Part shown: positions 44,580-53,630 of the stretch, one piece after another | Numbering within the stretch: the first letter of the stretch is position 1 | How the letters are laid out: every line of letters begins with the position of its first letter | NCBI GenBank assembly: GCA_022614805.1 | Contig: JAKEHY010000022.1 | Span: forward strand, 23,864-87,863 | Length of the DNA: 64,000 nt | Direction: 5' to 3' | Source: Candidatus Zixiibacteriota bacterium | GTDB taxonomy: Bacteria > Zixibacteria > MSB-5A5 > DSPP01 | The notes under the pieces: model-generated | Database searches by the model: none | Told to the model about the DNA's origin: nothing | Seen by the model: the letters and a program-made list of their open reading frames with translations, nothing else | Program-made: the position numbers and the translations under genes

Positions 44580-45272
44580 ATGCCGCGATGGCTGGATGCC
44601 GCCTTGGCCGTTTTTTTCCTCATACTGACTGCCCCCTTGTGGCTCTTTTTGATTCTCTGGATTAAGCTGGACAGCCGCGGCCCCGCTTTTTTCCGCCAGT
44701 TGCGGGTCGGAAAGGAAGGGCGGCTTTTCTGGCTGTGGAAATTCCGCGGAATGGTGGAAAACGGCTCCAACGGCAACGGCTACCATTCCAACATCACGGT
44801 CAAAAACGACCCGCGGGTCTCCCGCGCGGGCCGTTTTCTGCGGGCCACCAAAATGGACGAACTCCCCCAGTTGATTAACATCTTGAAGGGGGAAATGACC
44901 TTTGTCGGCCCCCGGCCGGAAGTGCCTGAAATGATACAAAAATATCCGCCCCGCGCCCTGGACGTGCTGACCTTCAAACCCGGTCTCACCTGCCCGGGAA
45001 CCCTTACCTATGTCTTGCAGATGGAGCAATACCTCCCCGCCAACGGAGAGGCGGAGGAATTCTATTTGAAAAACCTGGTGGAAAAAAAGGCCCGGCTGGA
45101 CCTGATGTATTTGCAGAAGCGGGACGTCGCTACCGACCTGCGCTTGATATTCGTTTCCACCCCCTGGGCGATTGCCAAGCGGGTCAGCCGCCAGCTTTTC
45201 CGGCCGCCCAAAAAGCTTTCGCTTCCGCTGGAAGTGCCCGAACCCCGCCTCGAAGAAAAAGTTTCCGCCTAA
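44580..45272 (+). CDS. Polyprenyl-phosphate sugar-1-phosphate transferase
   Basis: A 230-residue bacterial sugar transferase (PglC/WcaJ-type). One reentrant N-terminal helix (ALAVFFLILTAPLWLFLILW) precedes the catalytic block: GPAFFRQLRVGKEGRLFWLW, TKMDELPQLINILKGEM and FVGPRPEVPE, with catalytic Asp-Glu in MDELP. It loads the first sugar phosphate onto undecaprenyl phosphate to start an O-antigen, capsule or exopolysaccharide. No other glycan genes adjoin it. Its end overlaps the convergent outer-membrane protein gene by four bases. Confidence 0.92.
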   Translation: MPRWLDAALAVFFLILTAPLWLFLILWIKLDSRGPAFFRQLRVGKEGRLFWLWKFRGMVENGSNGNGYHSNITVKNDPRVSRAGRFLRATKMDELPQLINILKGEMTFVGPRPEVPEMIQKYPPRALDVLTFKPGLTCPGTLTYVLQMEQYLPANGEAEEFYLKNLVEKKARLDLMYLQKRDVATDLRLIFVSTPWAIAKRVSRQLFRPPKKLSLPLEVPEPRLEEKVSA

Positions 45273-46105
45273 AACGATTCCACGTAAATCAGCCGCAGCT
45301 CCCGGCCGAAGCTCCCCACCCCGGTGCGGTTTTGAAACATATCCCTGAAATCCGCCTCCAGCCACAAATTCTCGGAAAAAAGCCAGCGCACGCCCAAATT
45401 CAAATACCCCCAGCCCCTCCCGAACTGCTTTTGGTTTTTGTCGTCGTCGAAGGCAAAGTCATATTCCGCCAGCAAAGCGACGTAGTTGGAAATGCGGGTG
45501 TCCTGGCCGATGAAAAAACTGGGGCTTTGGTCGCCGTCCTTTTCCCCTTCAAACGGGTTGTAATTTACCCCTCCGTGAAAGCCGGCCGCCAGCCCCGACA
45601 GGCTGTAGGTTTTGGTGGCGACGGCGAAAAAACCTTTTGATTTGATGAGGTAGCGGTCCAGGCTGTCGATGTAAGGGCCGAACCCCTGCCGCTCGTACCC
45701 CAGGGCAACCGCTGGCATGTACCAGTTCTCGTCGAAAATTTTGTACTTGGCGAAAAACTCCACCCGCGGGTTCCACTCGGGCGGCTCGTCGCTGACCAGG
45801 TTCTGGGCCCCGTAGGCGATGCCGAACATAAACCGGCTGAAAACACCGACGTTTAACGCCAGTTGCGCCCCGCCGGAGGGGTAAACCCGGCCGTCCACTT
45901 CGAAAACTCCCCGCGGCAGGCTGGACGCGGTGGGAGCGTCAATGACCCGCCGGGGCTCCAGCAAATTGGTGCGCGGGTAGCGCTCGGACGGCGAATCTAT
46001 CCTTTTGGTGTCGGCCCGGCTGCCGTTGGGAAAGCAAAGGAAAACCAGAGCGGCTGAAGCGAAAATTCCCCCCCAAATCCTATTTTGGTACCGGCGCGCC
46101 TTCAT
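45269..46105 (-). CDS. Predicted outer-membrane beta-barrel protein
   Basis: A 278-residue exported protein with a signal peptide (IFASAALVFLCFPNGSRA) and alternating aromatic beta strands (FMFGIAYGAQNL, YMPAVALGYERQGFG, YVALLAEYDFAF, WGYLNLGVRWLFSENLWLEA), ending in a terminal Phe (RLIYVESF), as barrels inserted by BamA do. Family unassigned. I chose ATG 46105 because AGGAGGG lies seven bases upstream; ATG 46111 would be too close. Confidence 0.75.
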   Translation of the reverse strand: MKARRYQNRIWGGIFASAALVFLCFPNGSRADTKRIDSPSERYPRTNLLEPRRVIDAPTASSLPRGVFEVDGRVYPSGGAQLALNVGVFSRFMFGIAYGAQNLVSDEPPEWNPRVEFFAKYKIFDENWYMPAVALGYERQGFGPYIDSLDRYLIKSKGFFAVATKTYSLSGLAAGFHGGVNYNPFEGEKDGDQSPSFFIGQDTRISNYVALLAEYDFAFDDDKNQKQFGRGWGYLNLGVRWLFSENLWLEADFRDMFQNRTGVGSFGRELRLIYVESF

Positions 46106-46225
46106 TTTCATCCCTCCTCGCCTTAAAGCGATGCTTAAATAGAAGCGCCCGAACCGGTTTGTCAACAAAAATTTAAGCTTGTGAAAAAAATATTTTCTCC
46201 CCCAAAGTGGAGACGGTCAAAAAAC

Positions 46226-46897
46226 CTACTCCACTCGCCGATAGAGCCGCTTTGTCCGGATATACCGCTCCACCCCCTCCGGAACCAGGTAGCGGACGCT
46301 CTGCCCGACCCGAATGCGCCGACGCAAATCGGTGGATGAAATTTCCAGCCGGGGATTGGAAAGCCAGTAGGCACGCTCCATCCAGACGGGGACTTTTTCA
46401 CTTGTTCCGAGCGTTGTCGAGGAATCCGTCCGGGGGCGGTGGGCAAAGACCGGCGTGGCCATTGAAAAAACTTTTTCCGGCTCCTTCCAGGAGCGCAGTT
46501 CCGATAAATTGTCCGACCCCAAAAGCAGGAAAAACCGGGTCTTCGGATGTTTTTTTCGCAAAAGCGGCAAAGTCTCCACCGTGTAGGAAACCCCTCCCTT
46601 TTCTTTTTCGATGGTCAAAACCTTGAAACGGGGATTTACCAAAACGGCCAGCCGAACCATCTCCAGCCGGTGCCGGAAAGAAGTTATCCGCCGTCCCTGT
46701 TTGTGGGGCGGCCGCAAAGCGGGGAGAAACCAGACCTCGTCTAATTTTAATTCCTCCAGGGCGCTTTGGGCCAAAACGAGATGGGCCTGGTGGGGCGGGT
46801 CGAAAGTCCCTCCCAAAAGCCCGATTTTGTTGAAAACCCCGAGCGACTTGTCCCGGCTGAAATGGAGGGAAGCCGGGGGGCGGCGGGCTTTGGGCAT
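46226..46897 (-). CDS. nadD: Nicotinate-nucleotide adenylyltransferase
   Basis: A 223-residue nucleotidyltransferase. It has IGLLGGTFDPPHQAHL (HxGH-like T/HxxH site, here QAHL), VWFLPALRPPHK, and RISSTDLRRRIRVG-like EISSTDLRRRIRVGQSVRYL near the C-terminus. It adenylates nicotinate mononucleotide in NAD synthesis. ATG 46897 directly follows the bamD stop, so the two are coupled. The N-terminus is about 20 residues longer than usual. Confidence 0.93.
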   Translation of the reverse strand: MPKARRPPASLHFSRDKSLGVFNKIGLLGGTFDPPHQAHLVLAQSALEELKLDEVWFLPALRPPHKQGRRITSFRHRLEMVRLAVLVNPRFKVLTIEKEKGGVSYTVETLPLLRKKHPKTRFFLLLGSDNLSELRSWKEPEKVFSMATPVFAHRPRTDSSTTLGTSEKVPVWMERAYWLSNPRLEISSTDLRRRIRVGQSVRYLVPEGVERYIRTKRLYRRVE

Positions 46898-47674
46898 TTA
46901 CTTTTTGGCGGCTTCGAGGGCGGCTAAATCAGAGTTTTTTTTTAGCCTTTCCCGCACCTCGCCGGAATGCTTGTGGCCGGGATAGAGGGACAAAAAGGCC
47001 TCGTATTTGGCGCGTGCTTCGGCGAACTTTTTTTCTTTTTCCAAGGACAGGGCAAAAAGGTACAGCGCTTCCGCTCCGAAGTTGGACTCGCCATACTCGT
47101 CGATGACCCCCTGCAAATAAATCCGGGCCGCCGTATAGTCTCCCATTTTGAAATACAGACGGCCGATGGAAAAATCCTTCTTGGCCAGCCGGTCCAGAGC
47201 CATTGCCAGAAGCGCCCGGGCCGAATCGGCATAGGCGCAGCCGGCCCATTCTTCGAGAAAGCCGCGCAACGCCTCCACCGCCGCGGCGGCATCCTTCTGG
47301 TCGTAGGCCGGATTTTTGGGGGCCAGGAGAAATTGAGAGTAATGGGTGTAATATTCCGCTTGGCAGGCCAGGGGGCTGGAGGGAAAATTCCGGTTGATTT
47401 TTCTGAACTCCTCCGCCGCCAGAATGAACAGCTCCTGCCGAAAGTAGGTGACGCCCAGCATAAACTGGGCCGTGTCGATGGCCGGATGGCCGGGATAGTT
47501 CAAAATCATCTTGGACAGCTCGGACGAGGCCTTGGCCCACTTTTTCTTTTCGAAAAGCTGCCGGCAGCGGGTCATCTGCTCCGGCGCCGGCAAAACCGCT
47601 TCCTCTTTTTCATCCCGGGCGCCTCCGCAACCCAAGGCCAGCAAAAGCAAAAAAAGAAGGGTAAGCGGCCTCAA
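46898..47674 (-). CDS. bamD: BamD-like outer-membrane assembly lipoprotein
   Basis: A 258-residue lipoprotein: signal MRPLTLLFLLLLALGC with acylated Cys16, then five TPR-like helical hairpins (WAKASSELSKMILNYPGHP, AAEEFRKINRNFPSSPL, AARIYLQGVIDEYGESNF, ARAKYEAFLSLYPGHK). The pattern and length match BamD/YfiO of the BAM complex. Confidence 0.88.
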   Translation of the reverse strand: MRPLTLLFLLLLALGCGGARDEKEEAVLPAPEQMTRCRQLFEKKKWAKASSELSKMILNYPGHPAIDTAQFMLGVTYFRQELFILAAEEFRKINRNFPSSPLACQAEYYTHYSQFLLAPKNPAYDQKDAAAAVEALRGFLEEWAGCAYADSARALLAMALDRLAKKDFSIGRLYFKMGDYTAARIYLQGVIDEYGESNFGAEALYLFALSLEKEKKFAEARAKYEAFLSLYPGHKHSGEVRERLKKNSDLAALEAAKK

Positions 47675-47677
47675 TCC

Positions 47678-48472
47678 CTATCCTTCCGCCAGAACCGGAT
47701 ACCGGCGCGCCAGCCGCCCGTACTGGGCTTTCACTTTTCCGGAAAAATCTTGGGGAAGAGGGGTCCCGGCGGCCAGCCAGCGGGCCACCTGTTCCTCCCC
47801 GTAATTGTAGGCGGTCAACGTCGCATCAATCTCTTTGAACCTTCTGCCCAACTCCCAGAGATAATACCCGGCCAAATTGATGTTCGTTTCCGGCTCGTGC
47901 AAACGCTCGAGGGCCTCCCACGACAGCCGGTGGCGCAAAATGATTCCGAACGCCACCGACGGTTTGACCTGCAGCAAGCCCACCGCCCCCTTCTCGGAAA
48001 CCGCCCCGTTTTTAAACGAGCTTTCGGTCATAATCAAAGCAAAAATCCAGAGGGGCGAAACCTCCAAATTCTGCGACCAGTTCCAGACCGCCTGGGCGAT
48101 TTTCTCTTTCTCCGGCAGGGAAAAACCATAGGAAAGCTCCTCCACCGTGCGGAAGGTCTCCAGCCGCAACTCCAGCTCCCGGATGCGCCCCTCGTTGATT
48201 AAAAGCTTCCGTTCCAGCCCGATTCGCCCGTAAATCAAAAAACCCAATGCCGCGGTCTCCAGCAAATAGACCGCCAGACCGAAAAAGAAAACCGGCAGCG
48301 GGAGCCGCAGCAGCCGGCGCCTTTTCTTTTTGGGGAAAGCCGGACGGACGGAAAAAACCGCTTCCGCCGTCTGTCCGATTTTGTCTTTCACCCGTCCGAT
48401 ACGCATAGGCTTTTTATCCAGAGGCCAAAGAGGCTCCCCCCCATTATAGGTCGGTAATCCGGCCCCGTCCAT
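47678..48472 (-). CDS. Membrane-anchored lytic transglycosylase (SLT domain)
   Basis: A protein of up to 264 residues. A helix near residue 60 (PVFFFGLAVYLLETAALGFL) anchors it; a short coil follows, then an SLT/goose-lysozyme-like domain with catalytic Glu in LIMTESSFKNGAVSEKGAVG, then LLQVKPSVA and NLAGYYLWELGRRF with AYNYGEEQV. It cleaves MurNAc-GlcNAc glycan strands. The start is ambiguous: ATG 48472 lies three bases after the lolA stop, while ATG 48406 drops 22 noncoding-like residues. Confidence 0.85.
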   Translation of the reverse strand: MDGAGLPTYNGGEPLWPLDKKPMRIGRVKDKIGQTAEAVFSVRPAFPKKKRRRLLRLPLPVFFFGLAVYLLETAALGFLIYGRIGLERKLLINEGRIRELELRLETFRTVEELSYGFSLPEKEKIAQAVWNWSQNLEVSPLWIFALIMTESSFKNGAVSEKGAVGLLQVKPSVAFGIILRHRLSWEALERLHEPETNINLAGYYLWELGRRFKEIDATLTAYNYGEEQVARWLAAGTPLPQDFSGKVKAQYGRLARRYPVLAEG

Positions 48473-48475
48473 TCA

Positions 48476-49093
48476 CTAAAGCGAAAGGTCGGTCACCTTC
48501 ACGCCGGCCGGTACTTCAAAGGCGAACTTTTTGGGGTTTATTTTGAGGTTTCGGGCGGTGCGCAAAAATTTCACCGTCACCGAATCCCCCGCCTCCTCCC
48601 AGCTCATCGAGCTGATAAGAAAGCTTTTGGGATGAAAGGCCAAAACCACCGGCGCTCCGGCCGCGTCCCGGGCTTTCGGCACCAGCCGCAAAACGACGGA
48701 GCCGGAGTTTTGCTTCACCAGTTCCCCCCGGAATTCCCTTTTCAACCGGTCTAAAATTTCCTTGGGGCGGAAAGGCGTTTGCGCCCGCGCCCGTTTCTGT
48801 TTTTGGACTTCCTTTTCAGAGGGGGAATACACCCACAGGTAGGCCCCGTCGTACACTTCCACCCGGCCGGGGACAGCCAGCCGCCAGCGCCCCGCATCCG
48901 CCCAGAACTCCCCCCGCCAGATTTCCGCTTTCTTGAAAACCGCGTGCACGGTTTTTTGCTCAAAGCGGACGTACAGCCGTTCGGCTTCGTCGTAGTGCCG
49001 GTAGAGCCGGTCCAGCCATTCGCCGGACGTGGCCGCGCCCGTGCCGCCGGCAGCGGTCAAAAACAAAATCGAAGCCAAAAACGCCTTTTTCAT
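48476..49093 (-). CDS. lolA: LolA-like periplasmic lipoprotein carrier
   Basis: A 205-residue periplasmic protein. A signal peptide (MKKAFLASILFLTAAGGTGA) is followed by a LolA beta-barrel half-shell (LYVRFEQKTVHAVFKKAEIW RG..., AGRWRLAVPGRVEVYDGAYL, FHPKSFLISSMSWEEAGDSV). It would shuttle lipoproteins such as the adjacent BamD to the outer membrane. I chose ATG 49093, one base from the ftsK stop; the frame is open further upstream only as antisense of ftsK. Confidence 0.88.
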   Translation of the reverse strand: MKKAFLASILFLTAAGGTGAATSGEWLDRLYRHYDEAERLYVRFEQKTVHAVFKKAEIWRGEFWADAGRWRLAVPGRVEVYDGAYLWVYSPSEKEVQKQKRARAQTPFRPKEILDRLKREFRGELVKQNSGSVVLRLVPKARDAAGAPVVLAFHPKSFLISSMSWEEAGDSVTVKFLRTARNLKINPKKFAFEVPAGVKVTDLSL

Positions 49094-49094
49094 C

Positions 49095-51563
49095 TCAATT
49101 CGCCGACCCGAGCGGGGCCGCCCCCTTTTCGAGATAATCCTTCCCCACCAGAACTTCGCGCGCCTTGGAGCCGTCATACGGCCCCACGATGCCGGCCGCC
49201 TCCAGCTGGTCGATGAGCCGGGCGGCCCGCTGGTAGCCGATTCCCAATCGACGCTGCAAAAGCGAAACCGAGCCCTGCCGGTGGCGCACCACCAACTCAA
49301 TGGCCTGGCGGAAAAGGTCGTCGGGCTGATCGTCGTTCTCCTCCTCATCCAGTTCGGCCTCCGGCGTCACCACAAAGTTATCCATCGGCGGCACCTCGTA
49401 GTTTTGAGCTTTGAGGAATCCGACCAGCCCTTCCGTCTCCGCGCCGGAGATGAAGGCCCCGTGAATCCGCTCCGCCTCCGGCCGGCCGGTGTACATAAAG
49501 AGCATGTCGCCGGAGCCCAAAAGCTTCTCCGCCCCGTTGGCGTCCAGGATGGTGCGGGAATCCACCTTGGAGGCAACCTGAAAGGCGATGCGGGAGGAAA
49601 AGTTGGCCTTGATTAAACCGGTGATGACGTCCACGGACGGCCTTTGCGTGGCCAAAACGAGGTGAATGCCGACCGCCCGCGCCATCTGCGCCAGCCGGGT
49701 GATTAACGTCTCCGTGCGGGTGGAAACGGTGGACATCATCAAATCCGCCAGCTCGTCCACCACCAGGACCAAGTACGGCAGCCGCTCGGCCGCCTTCTTT
49801 TTCCGGTTGTAATCCTCGATGTTCCGCACGGAAGCCTTGGCCAAGGCCCGGTAGCGCTCCTCCATTTCGACGACGGCGTCCGCCAAAACCTTTTCGGCTA
49901 TCCGGGGCGAGGTCACCACGGCCCGCTCCAGGTGCGGGATGCCGGAGTAAACCGAAAGCTCCAGCATTTTCGGGTCGATGAAAATGAAGCGCAGCTCGGC
50001 CGGGTGTTTGCGGTAAAGCAGGCTGGTAATCAGGGCGTTCAGACAGACGCTTTTGCCGCTGCCGGTGGCCCCCGCGATTAAAAGATGCGGCATTCTGGCC
50101 AGATCGTGGGCGACCGGCTCCCCCGAAATCGACTTTCCGAAGGCCATTGGCAGCCGCATCGACTCATTTGCAAAGGCACTTGAAGCCAGAATTTCCTTTA
50201 AATAAACGGTCTGGGGGTTCGGGTTGGGAACCTCGATGCCGACCGCCGCCTTCCCCGGGATGGGAGCGACCACGCGGATTCGCTTGGCCTGCAGGGCCAG
50301 GGCCAAATCATCCGCCAAAGAGACTATCTGGTTGATTTTCACCCCCGCCGCCGGTTTGAACTCGAAGCGGGTGATGATAGGTCCGGGGTGGGCTTCAATC
50401 TGGTCTTCAACCGCCACCCCGAAGGTCGCCAAAGTCTTTTCCAAAGTGTCCGAAAGCCGCCCGATTTCTTCCCGGCTTATGCCGCGCGGGCCCGCCGGCG
50501 GGTCCGCCAAAAGGGCGAGGGATGGATATTCATACTTCCCCAGATCCGGGTCGTGGGTTTTGACGACTTTAAGCGTGTCGGAAAGTTCTTTGAAAAAGCT
50601 TTCTTGATGAACGGGGATCCCCCCGCCGGCCGGTTTTTTCTTCGCTGCTTCCGCCGGCCGCTCCATCTCCCCTCCCTCTGACGAAGCCGCCGGTTCCACC
50701 GGCGCCGTTTGGGGCCAGTCCCGCTGGCGGGTTCGGTCAATCTCCACCTTGCCGAAATCTTTAAGCTTTCCCCATAATGTTTTCAAGCCCGATTCCTTCT
50801 TTTGAGCGGGAACCGGACGACCCCTCCCGAAGCTGGTCGAGGGAACCGGCCGCTCGCCCGGCACGGACGAGCTTGCCGTAGAACCCGTCCCAAAGCCGGG
50901 CGAAGGCTCCATTTTGGCCTTGGCGGTTGGAAAACGGACGGTGGGGAGGGAGGGTTTCCCCCATTTGAGGTTCAAAAGCCGCGGCTTAAACAAAATAAGG
51001 AGAGCCAGCGCTAAAACCAGCAAAAACACCACCGCGCCGACCGGTCCGATGAGGGCCGAAAGAAAAGCGGCGGTGGCGAAGGAAAAATGTCCGCCGAAGG
51101 AGGGGGTGCCGTCAAACTCGTACGCTTCCTGGTGCAAAACGGTGTCGACCATAACGGCAAAAAGAACATAATAGGCGGCCAACGGCAAAACTTTGAAGTA
51201 GAGCCGGCTCCAATTCTTTTTAAGAAAAAGCTGGCTGCCGAGCACCAGCGCGAAAACGCCCAAAACGAATGCAAAAAACCCGGTCTGTGCGTAAAAATTG
51301 TACGCCAGCCAGGCCCCCAAGATTCCGGCCTTGTTGACGGTGACCACTTCCGCGGGATGGAAAAGTGCCCCGAAGGAGAAGCGGGGGAGTTTTTGGTTGT
51401 CGGACGCCTCGTAGGTGGCCAGAGAAATGAGCAACAAAAGCCCGAAGAAAACCCCCAAAAGCCCCAGAACCTCCCAGCGGAAAAGGGGGGCAAAGAGGCG
51501 CCCGATTCTGGCGCTGTTTTCCCTGGTCTTTCTGAAGAATCCTTTTCTGCTTTTTTCAGGCAT
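49095..51563 (-). CDS. ftsK: FtsK/SpoIIIE DNA translocase
   Basis: An 822-residue septal DNA motor. Four N-terminal helices (about 30-215), a Pro-rich linker (about 215-345), then the RecA-like motor with Walker A in LLIAGATGSGKSVCLNAL and Walker B in LVLVVDELADLMM, and the C-terminal gamma winged helix (SVSLLQRRLGIGYQRAARL) that reads polar KOPS sites. It clears chromosome termini at division and activates XerCD. It heads the coupled ftsK-lolA-slt-bamD-nadD series. Confidence 0.95.
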   Translation of the reverse strand: MPEKSRKGFFRKTRENSARIGRLFAPLFRWEVLGLLGVFFGLLLLISLATYEASDNQKLPRFSFGALFHPAEVVTVNKAGILGAWLAYNFYAQTGFFAFVLGVFALVLGSQLFLKKNWSRLYFKVLPLAAYYVLFAVMVDTVLHQEAYEFDGTPSFGGHFSFATAAFLSALIGPVGAVVFLLVLALALLILFKPRLLNLKWGKPSLPTVRFPTAKAKMEPSPGFGTGSTASSSVPGERPVPSTSFGRGRPVPAQKKESGLKTLWGKLKDFGKVEIDRTRQRDWPQTAPVEPAASSEGGEMERPAEAAKKKPAGGGIPVHQESFFKELSDTLKVVKTHDPDLGKYEYPSLALLADPPAGPRGISREEIGRLSDTLEKTLATFGVAVEDQIEAHPGPIITRFEFKPAAGVKINQIVSLADDLALALQAKRIRVVAPIPGKAAVGIEVPNPNPQTVYLKEILASSAFANESMRLPMAFGKSISGEPVAHDLARMPHLLIAGATGSGKSVCLNALITSLLYRKHPAELRFIFIDPKMLELSVYSGIPHLERAVVTSPRIAEKVLADAVVEMEERYRALAKASVRNIEDYNRKKKAAERLPYLVLVVDELADLMMSTVSTRTETLITRLAQMARAVGIHLVLATQRPSVDVITGLIKANFSSRIAFQVASKVDSRTILDANGAEKLLGSGDMLFMYTGRPEAERIHGAFISGAETEGLVGFLKAQNYEVPPMDNFVVTPEAELDEEENDDQPDDLFRQAIELVVRHRQGSVSLLQRRLGIGYQRAARLIDQLEAAGIVGPYDGSKAREVLVGKDYLEKGAAPLGSAN

Positions 51564-51777
51564 AAATATTATACGGAGCTAAACAGCCCCACGCTGACGA
51601 GATGTCGAGCCTTCCCCATTCCCTCTCGAATGTAACACCCGTTACTATTTTCGTCAATTAAAATTGGCCTCTTTAGAGACCAAAATCCGGGGGAAAAATC
51701 GCTCGTCAAGGATGGACCGCCGCGAATGATAAATGAGGGGTGGATGGACAATAATCCCGCCCTTGAAACCGCTCAAA

Positions 51778-53502
51778 TTACTTCAAAAACCCGTCGTAAT
51801 TTTCCAAAGTCAGCCGCAGTTCCGCGGGCTGGGTGTCCAGCGTTTTGGCGATGAGGGCGTGGCTTTTCAAAACCGCCTCCCGCTTGTCCTTCAATTTTTT
51901 GTCGTTCTGTAAAATGGTGTTCAGGCTGTAGCACCCCGCCGCCTGGTGCATCACCCGGAAAAGCTCGAACTCCTGATAGAGCGTGTCCGGTTTCCCGTCC
52001 GTGGCGGTATACAAATCGTAATACGAGCCGCCCAGCTTCCCGCCGTTTTGCAGTTCGATGCGGTCGATGAAAGCTTTTTCTTCGGAATCATCCACGGCCC
52101 GGTAGGCGTTGTAGGCAATCTCTCTTTTTTTGTCCGGCGTTTCGCCGATTAACAGCTTGGCCATAAAAAGCGAAAGCGGCAGGGATAAGAGAACGTCACT
52201 GGAGTTGAAATCCCGCTTCAAAAGCATAATGTTCGCCAGCCGCACCGGCTCCATCGGGTTGGAAAAGACCCGGTCTTCGCCAAAGACTTTTTTGATGTCC
52301 AGCATCGCCCGGGCGTTGTCAAAGGCGTACAACCGGGCGACCAGTTGGGACAAACGCTCCGGCTCGATGGAGCGGAAATATTTTTTCAGCTCGCCCTCTT
52401 CCAGATTCTGCAGCCGATTGACAATGCCGGCCACCGTTTCCCTTTCCGCCTCCATAAAAGCCGGCATTACTTCGGGGCAGTTTTCCAGCTTCGATTGCAG
52501 AATCGGATAGGCGGTCTCGGCAAAGCTTTCCACCAGGTTGGAGCGCAGATAAAAAACTTTTTCGGAGGTGTAGGCGTGCGCCTCTATCGGTTGGGAAAAA
52601 TCGATGTTGGCCAGCTTCGCTTTGACCATTTCTCCCTTCAAATTCATTCCGGAAATTTCCGTATCCGTTTTGGAACGATTCTCCTCCAGCCAGCGGTACA
52701 CTTGGAAGCCGACGGCAACTTCTCTCCCGGAAACAGTGATTTTCATCGGGCAGATGAGATTTCCGTTCTTCAGCCGGTAGGCGTAGCGGACGTACACCCA
52801 GTCGTCGGAGTGGAACCGGGAACCCGGCGTCCCCATCAGCCCGTAGGAGGAGGTCGATTTCCCCGTCCCGGTCGGCGCAATGTAGAGAATTCCTTTTTTA
52901 TTCCGCTCCACACACGCCCCGTGAATGGAATGAATGCCGAACTCCTCCGCGAGTACGCGCCCGACCGCCCCCAAAACCCAACTTTTCAACTGGCCGTAGT
53001 AGGAGGTGTTGAAAAAAACGATGGTGTTCTGTTTTCGGCTGTAGTAGGCCGCTTCTTCTTCGTTTTCAACACCTCCGAAGGCATAAACCATTATTTTCGG
53101 CTCCGCCGGCGGCTTCTGCCCGGTCAGGTTTTCCCATTCGGAAACGGAATACCAGTTGTCCATCCAGTAATCGAAAAGATGTTGGGAGTTTGTGACCGCC
53201 CGTACCCGAATGCCGTGAATGATTACGTCATGCCGGAGGGGATTCTGCGGCTGGGATTGGCGGATGGCCCCCTCCACGGAAGCCAAAAGCTTTTCCAATT
53301 TCCCCGGCGTTTTGTCCACCACCTTGTCGTGGAGTTTGGTCCGCCCCTTGGTTCGGGTGACCGAGTTGGAAGCCCCTATCGGTGCTCCCGCCCATTCCAC
53401 CGCCGAAGCAAAAGGCGGCGGATTAAACGTGTATTTTACTTCCTCTTTAGGTTTGACCACCCCGCTTGCTTTCACGCCAATCTCTGCCTGCACGTCCGGC
53501 AT
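51778..53502 (-). CDS. HPr-kinase/PEPCK-like fold protein of unknown function
   Basis: A 574-residue soluble protein. Around residue 195-225 it has IHGACVERNKKGILYIAPTG followed by TGKST, then SRFHSDDWVYV about 20 residues later. This HG...G.L..P.GTGKST...SDD order is that of HprK kinase and PEP carboxykinases: P-loop plus Asp pair for Mg2+. The flanking domains (residues 1-140 and 330-574) are unrecognised. A specific kinase substrate cannot be named. I prefer ATG 53502, which has GGAGGAG five bases upstream, to ATG 53514. Confidence 0.65.
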   Translation of the reverse strand: MPDVQAEIGVKASGVVKPKEEVKYTFNPPPFASAVEWAGAPIGASNSVTRTKGRTKLHDKVVDKTPGKLEKLLASVEGAIRQSQPQNPLRHDVIIHGIRVRAVTNSQHLFDYWMDNWYSVSEWENLTGQKPPAEPKIMVYAFGGVENEEEAAYYSRKQNTIVFFNTSYYGQLKSWVLGAVGRVLAEEFGIHSIHGACVERNKKGILYIAPTGTGKSTSSYGLMGTPGSRFHSDDWVYVRYAYRLKNGNLICPMKITVSGREVAVGFQVYRWLEENRSKTDTEISGMNLKGEMVKAKLANIDFSQPIEAHAYTSEKVFYLRSNLVESFAETAYPILQSKLENCPEVMPAFMEAERETVAGIVNRLQNLEEGELKKYFRSIEPERLSQLVARLYAFDNARAMLDIKKVFGEDRVFSNPMEPVRLANIMLLKRDFNSSDVLLSLPLSLFMAKLLIGETPDKKREIAYNAYRAVDDSEEKAFIDRIELQNGGKLGGSYYDLYTATDGKPDTLYQEFELFRVMHQAAGCYSLNTILQNDKKLKDKREAVLKSHALIAKTLDTQPAELRLTLENYDGFLK

Positions 53503-53598
53503 TTTCTCCTCCATATTCGCATTTCAAAACGACAAAAACGAAAATTACCCAATCGGTGCCAAATCCGCAAGCCCGCCAATTGCCTTTAAAATGTCTTT

Positions 53599-53626
53599 GT
53601 AGGGGTTTGATTAATCAAACCCCTAC
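53599..53626. repeat. Palindromic repeat family A copy identical to that in the SpoU gene
   Basis: GTAGGGGTTTGATT and its exact reverse complement, 28 bp, in the spacer upstream of the HprK-like gene and five bases beyond the ABC-2 permease stop. Identical over 28 bp to 6986-7013. Confidence 0.9.
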
Positions 53627-53630
53627 TAAA

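Noticed and set aside
46967..48202. A 411-codon plus-strand open frame
   Set aside because: Antisense to bamD and the transglycosylase; composition typical of a reverse-strand shadow.
52345..53589. A 414-codon plus-strand open frame
   Set aside because: Antisense to the HprK-like gene, with no recognisable domain or ribosome-binding site.
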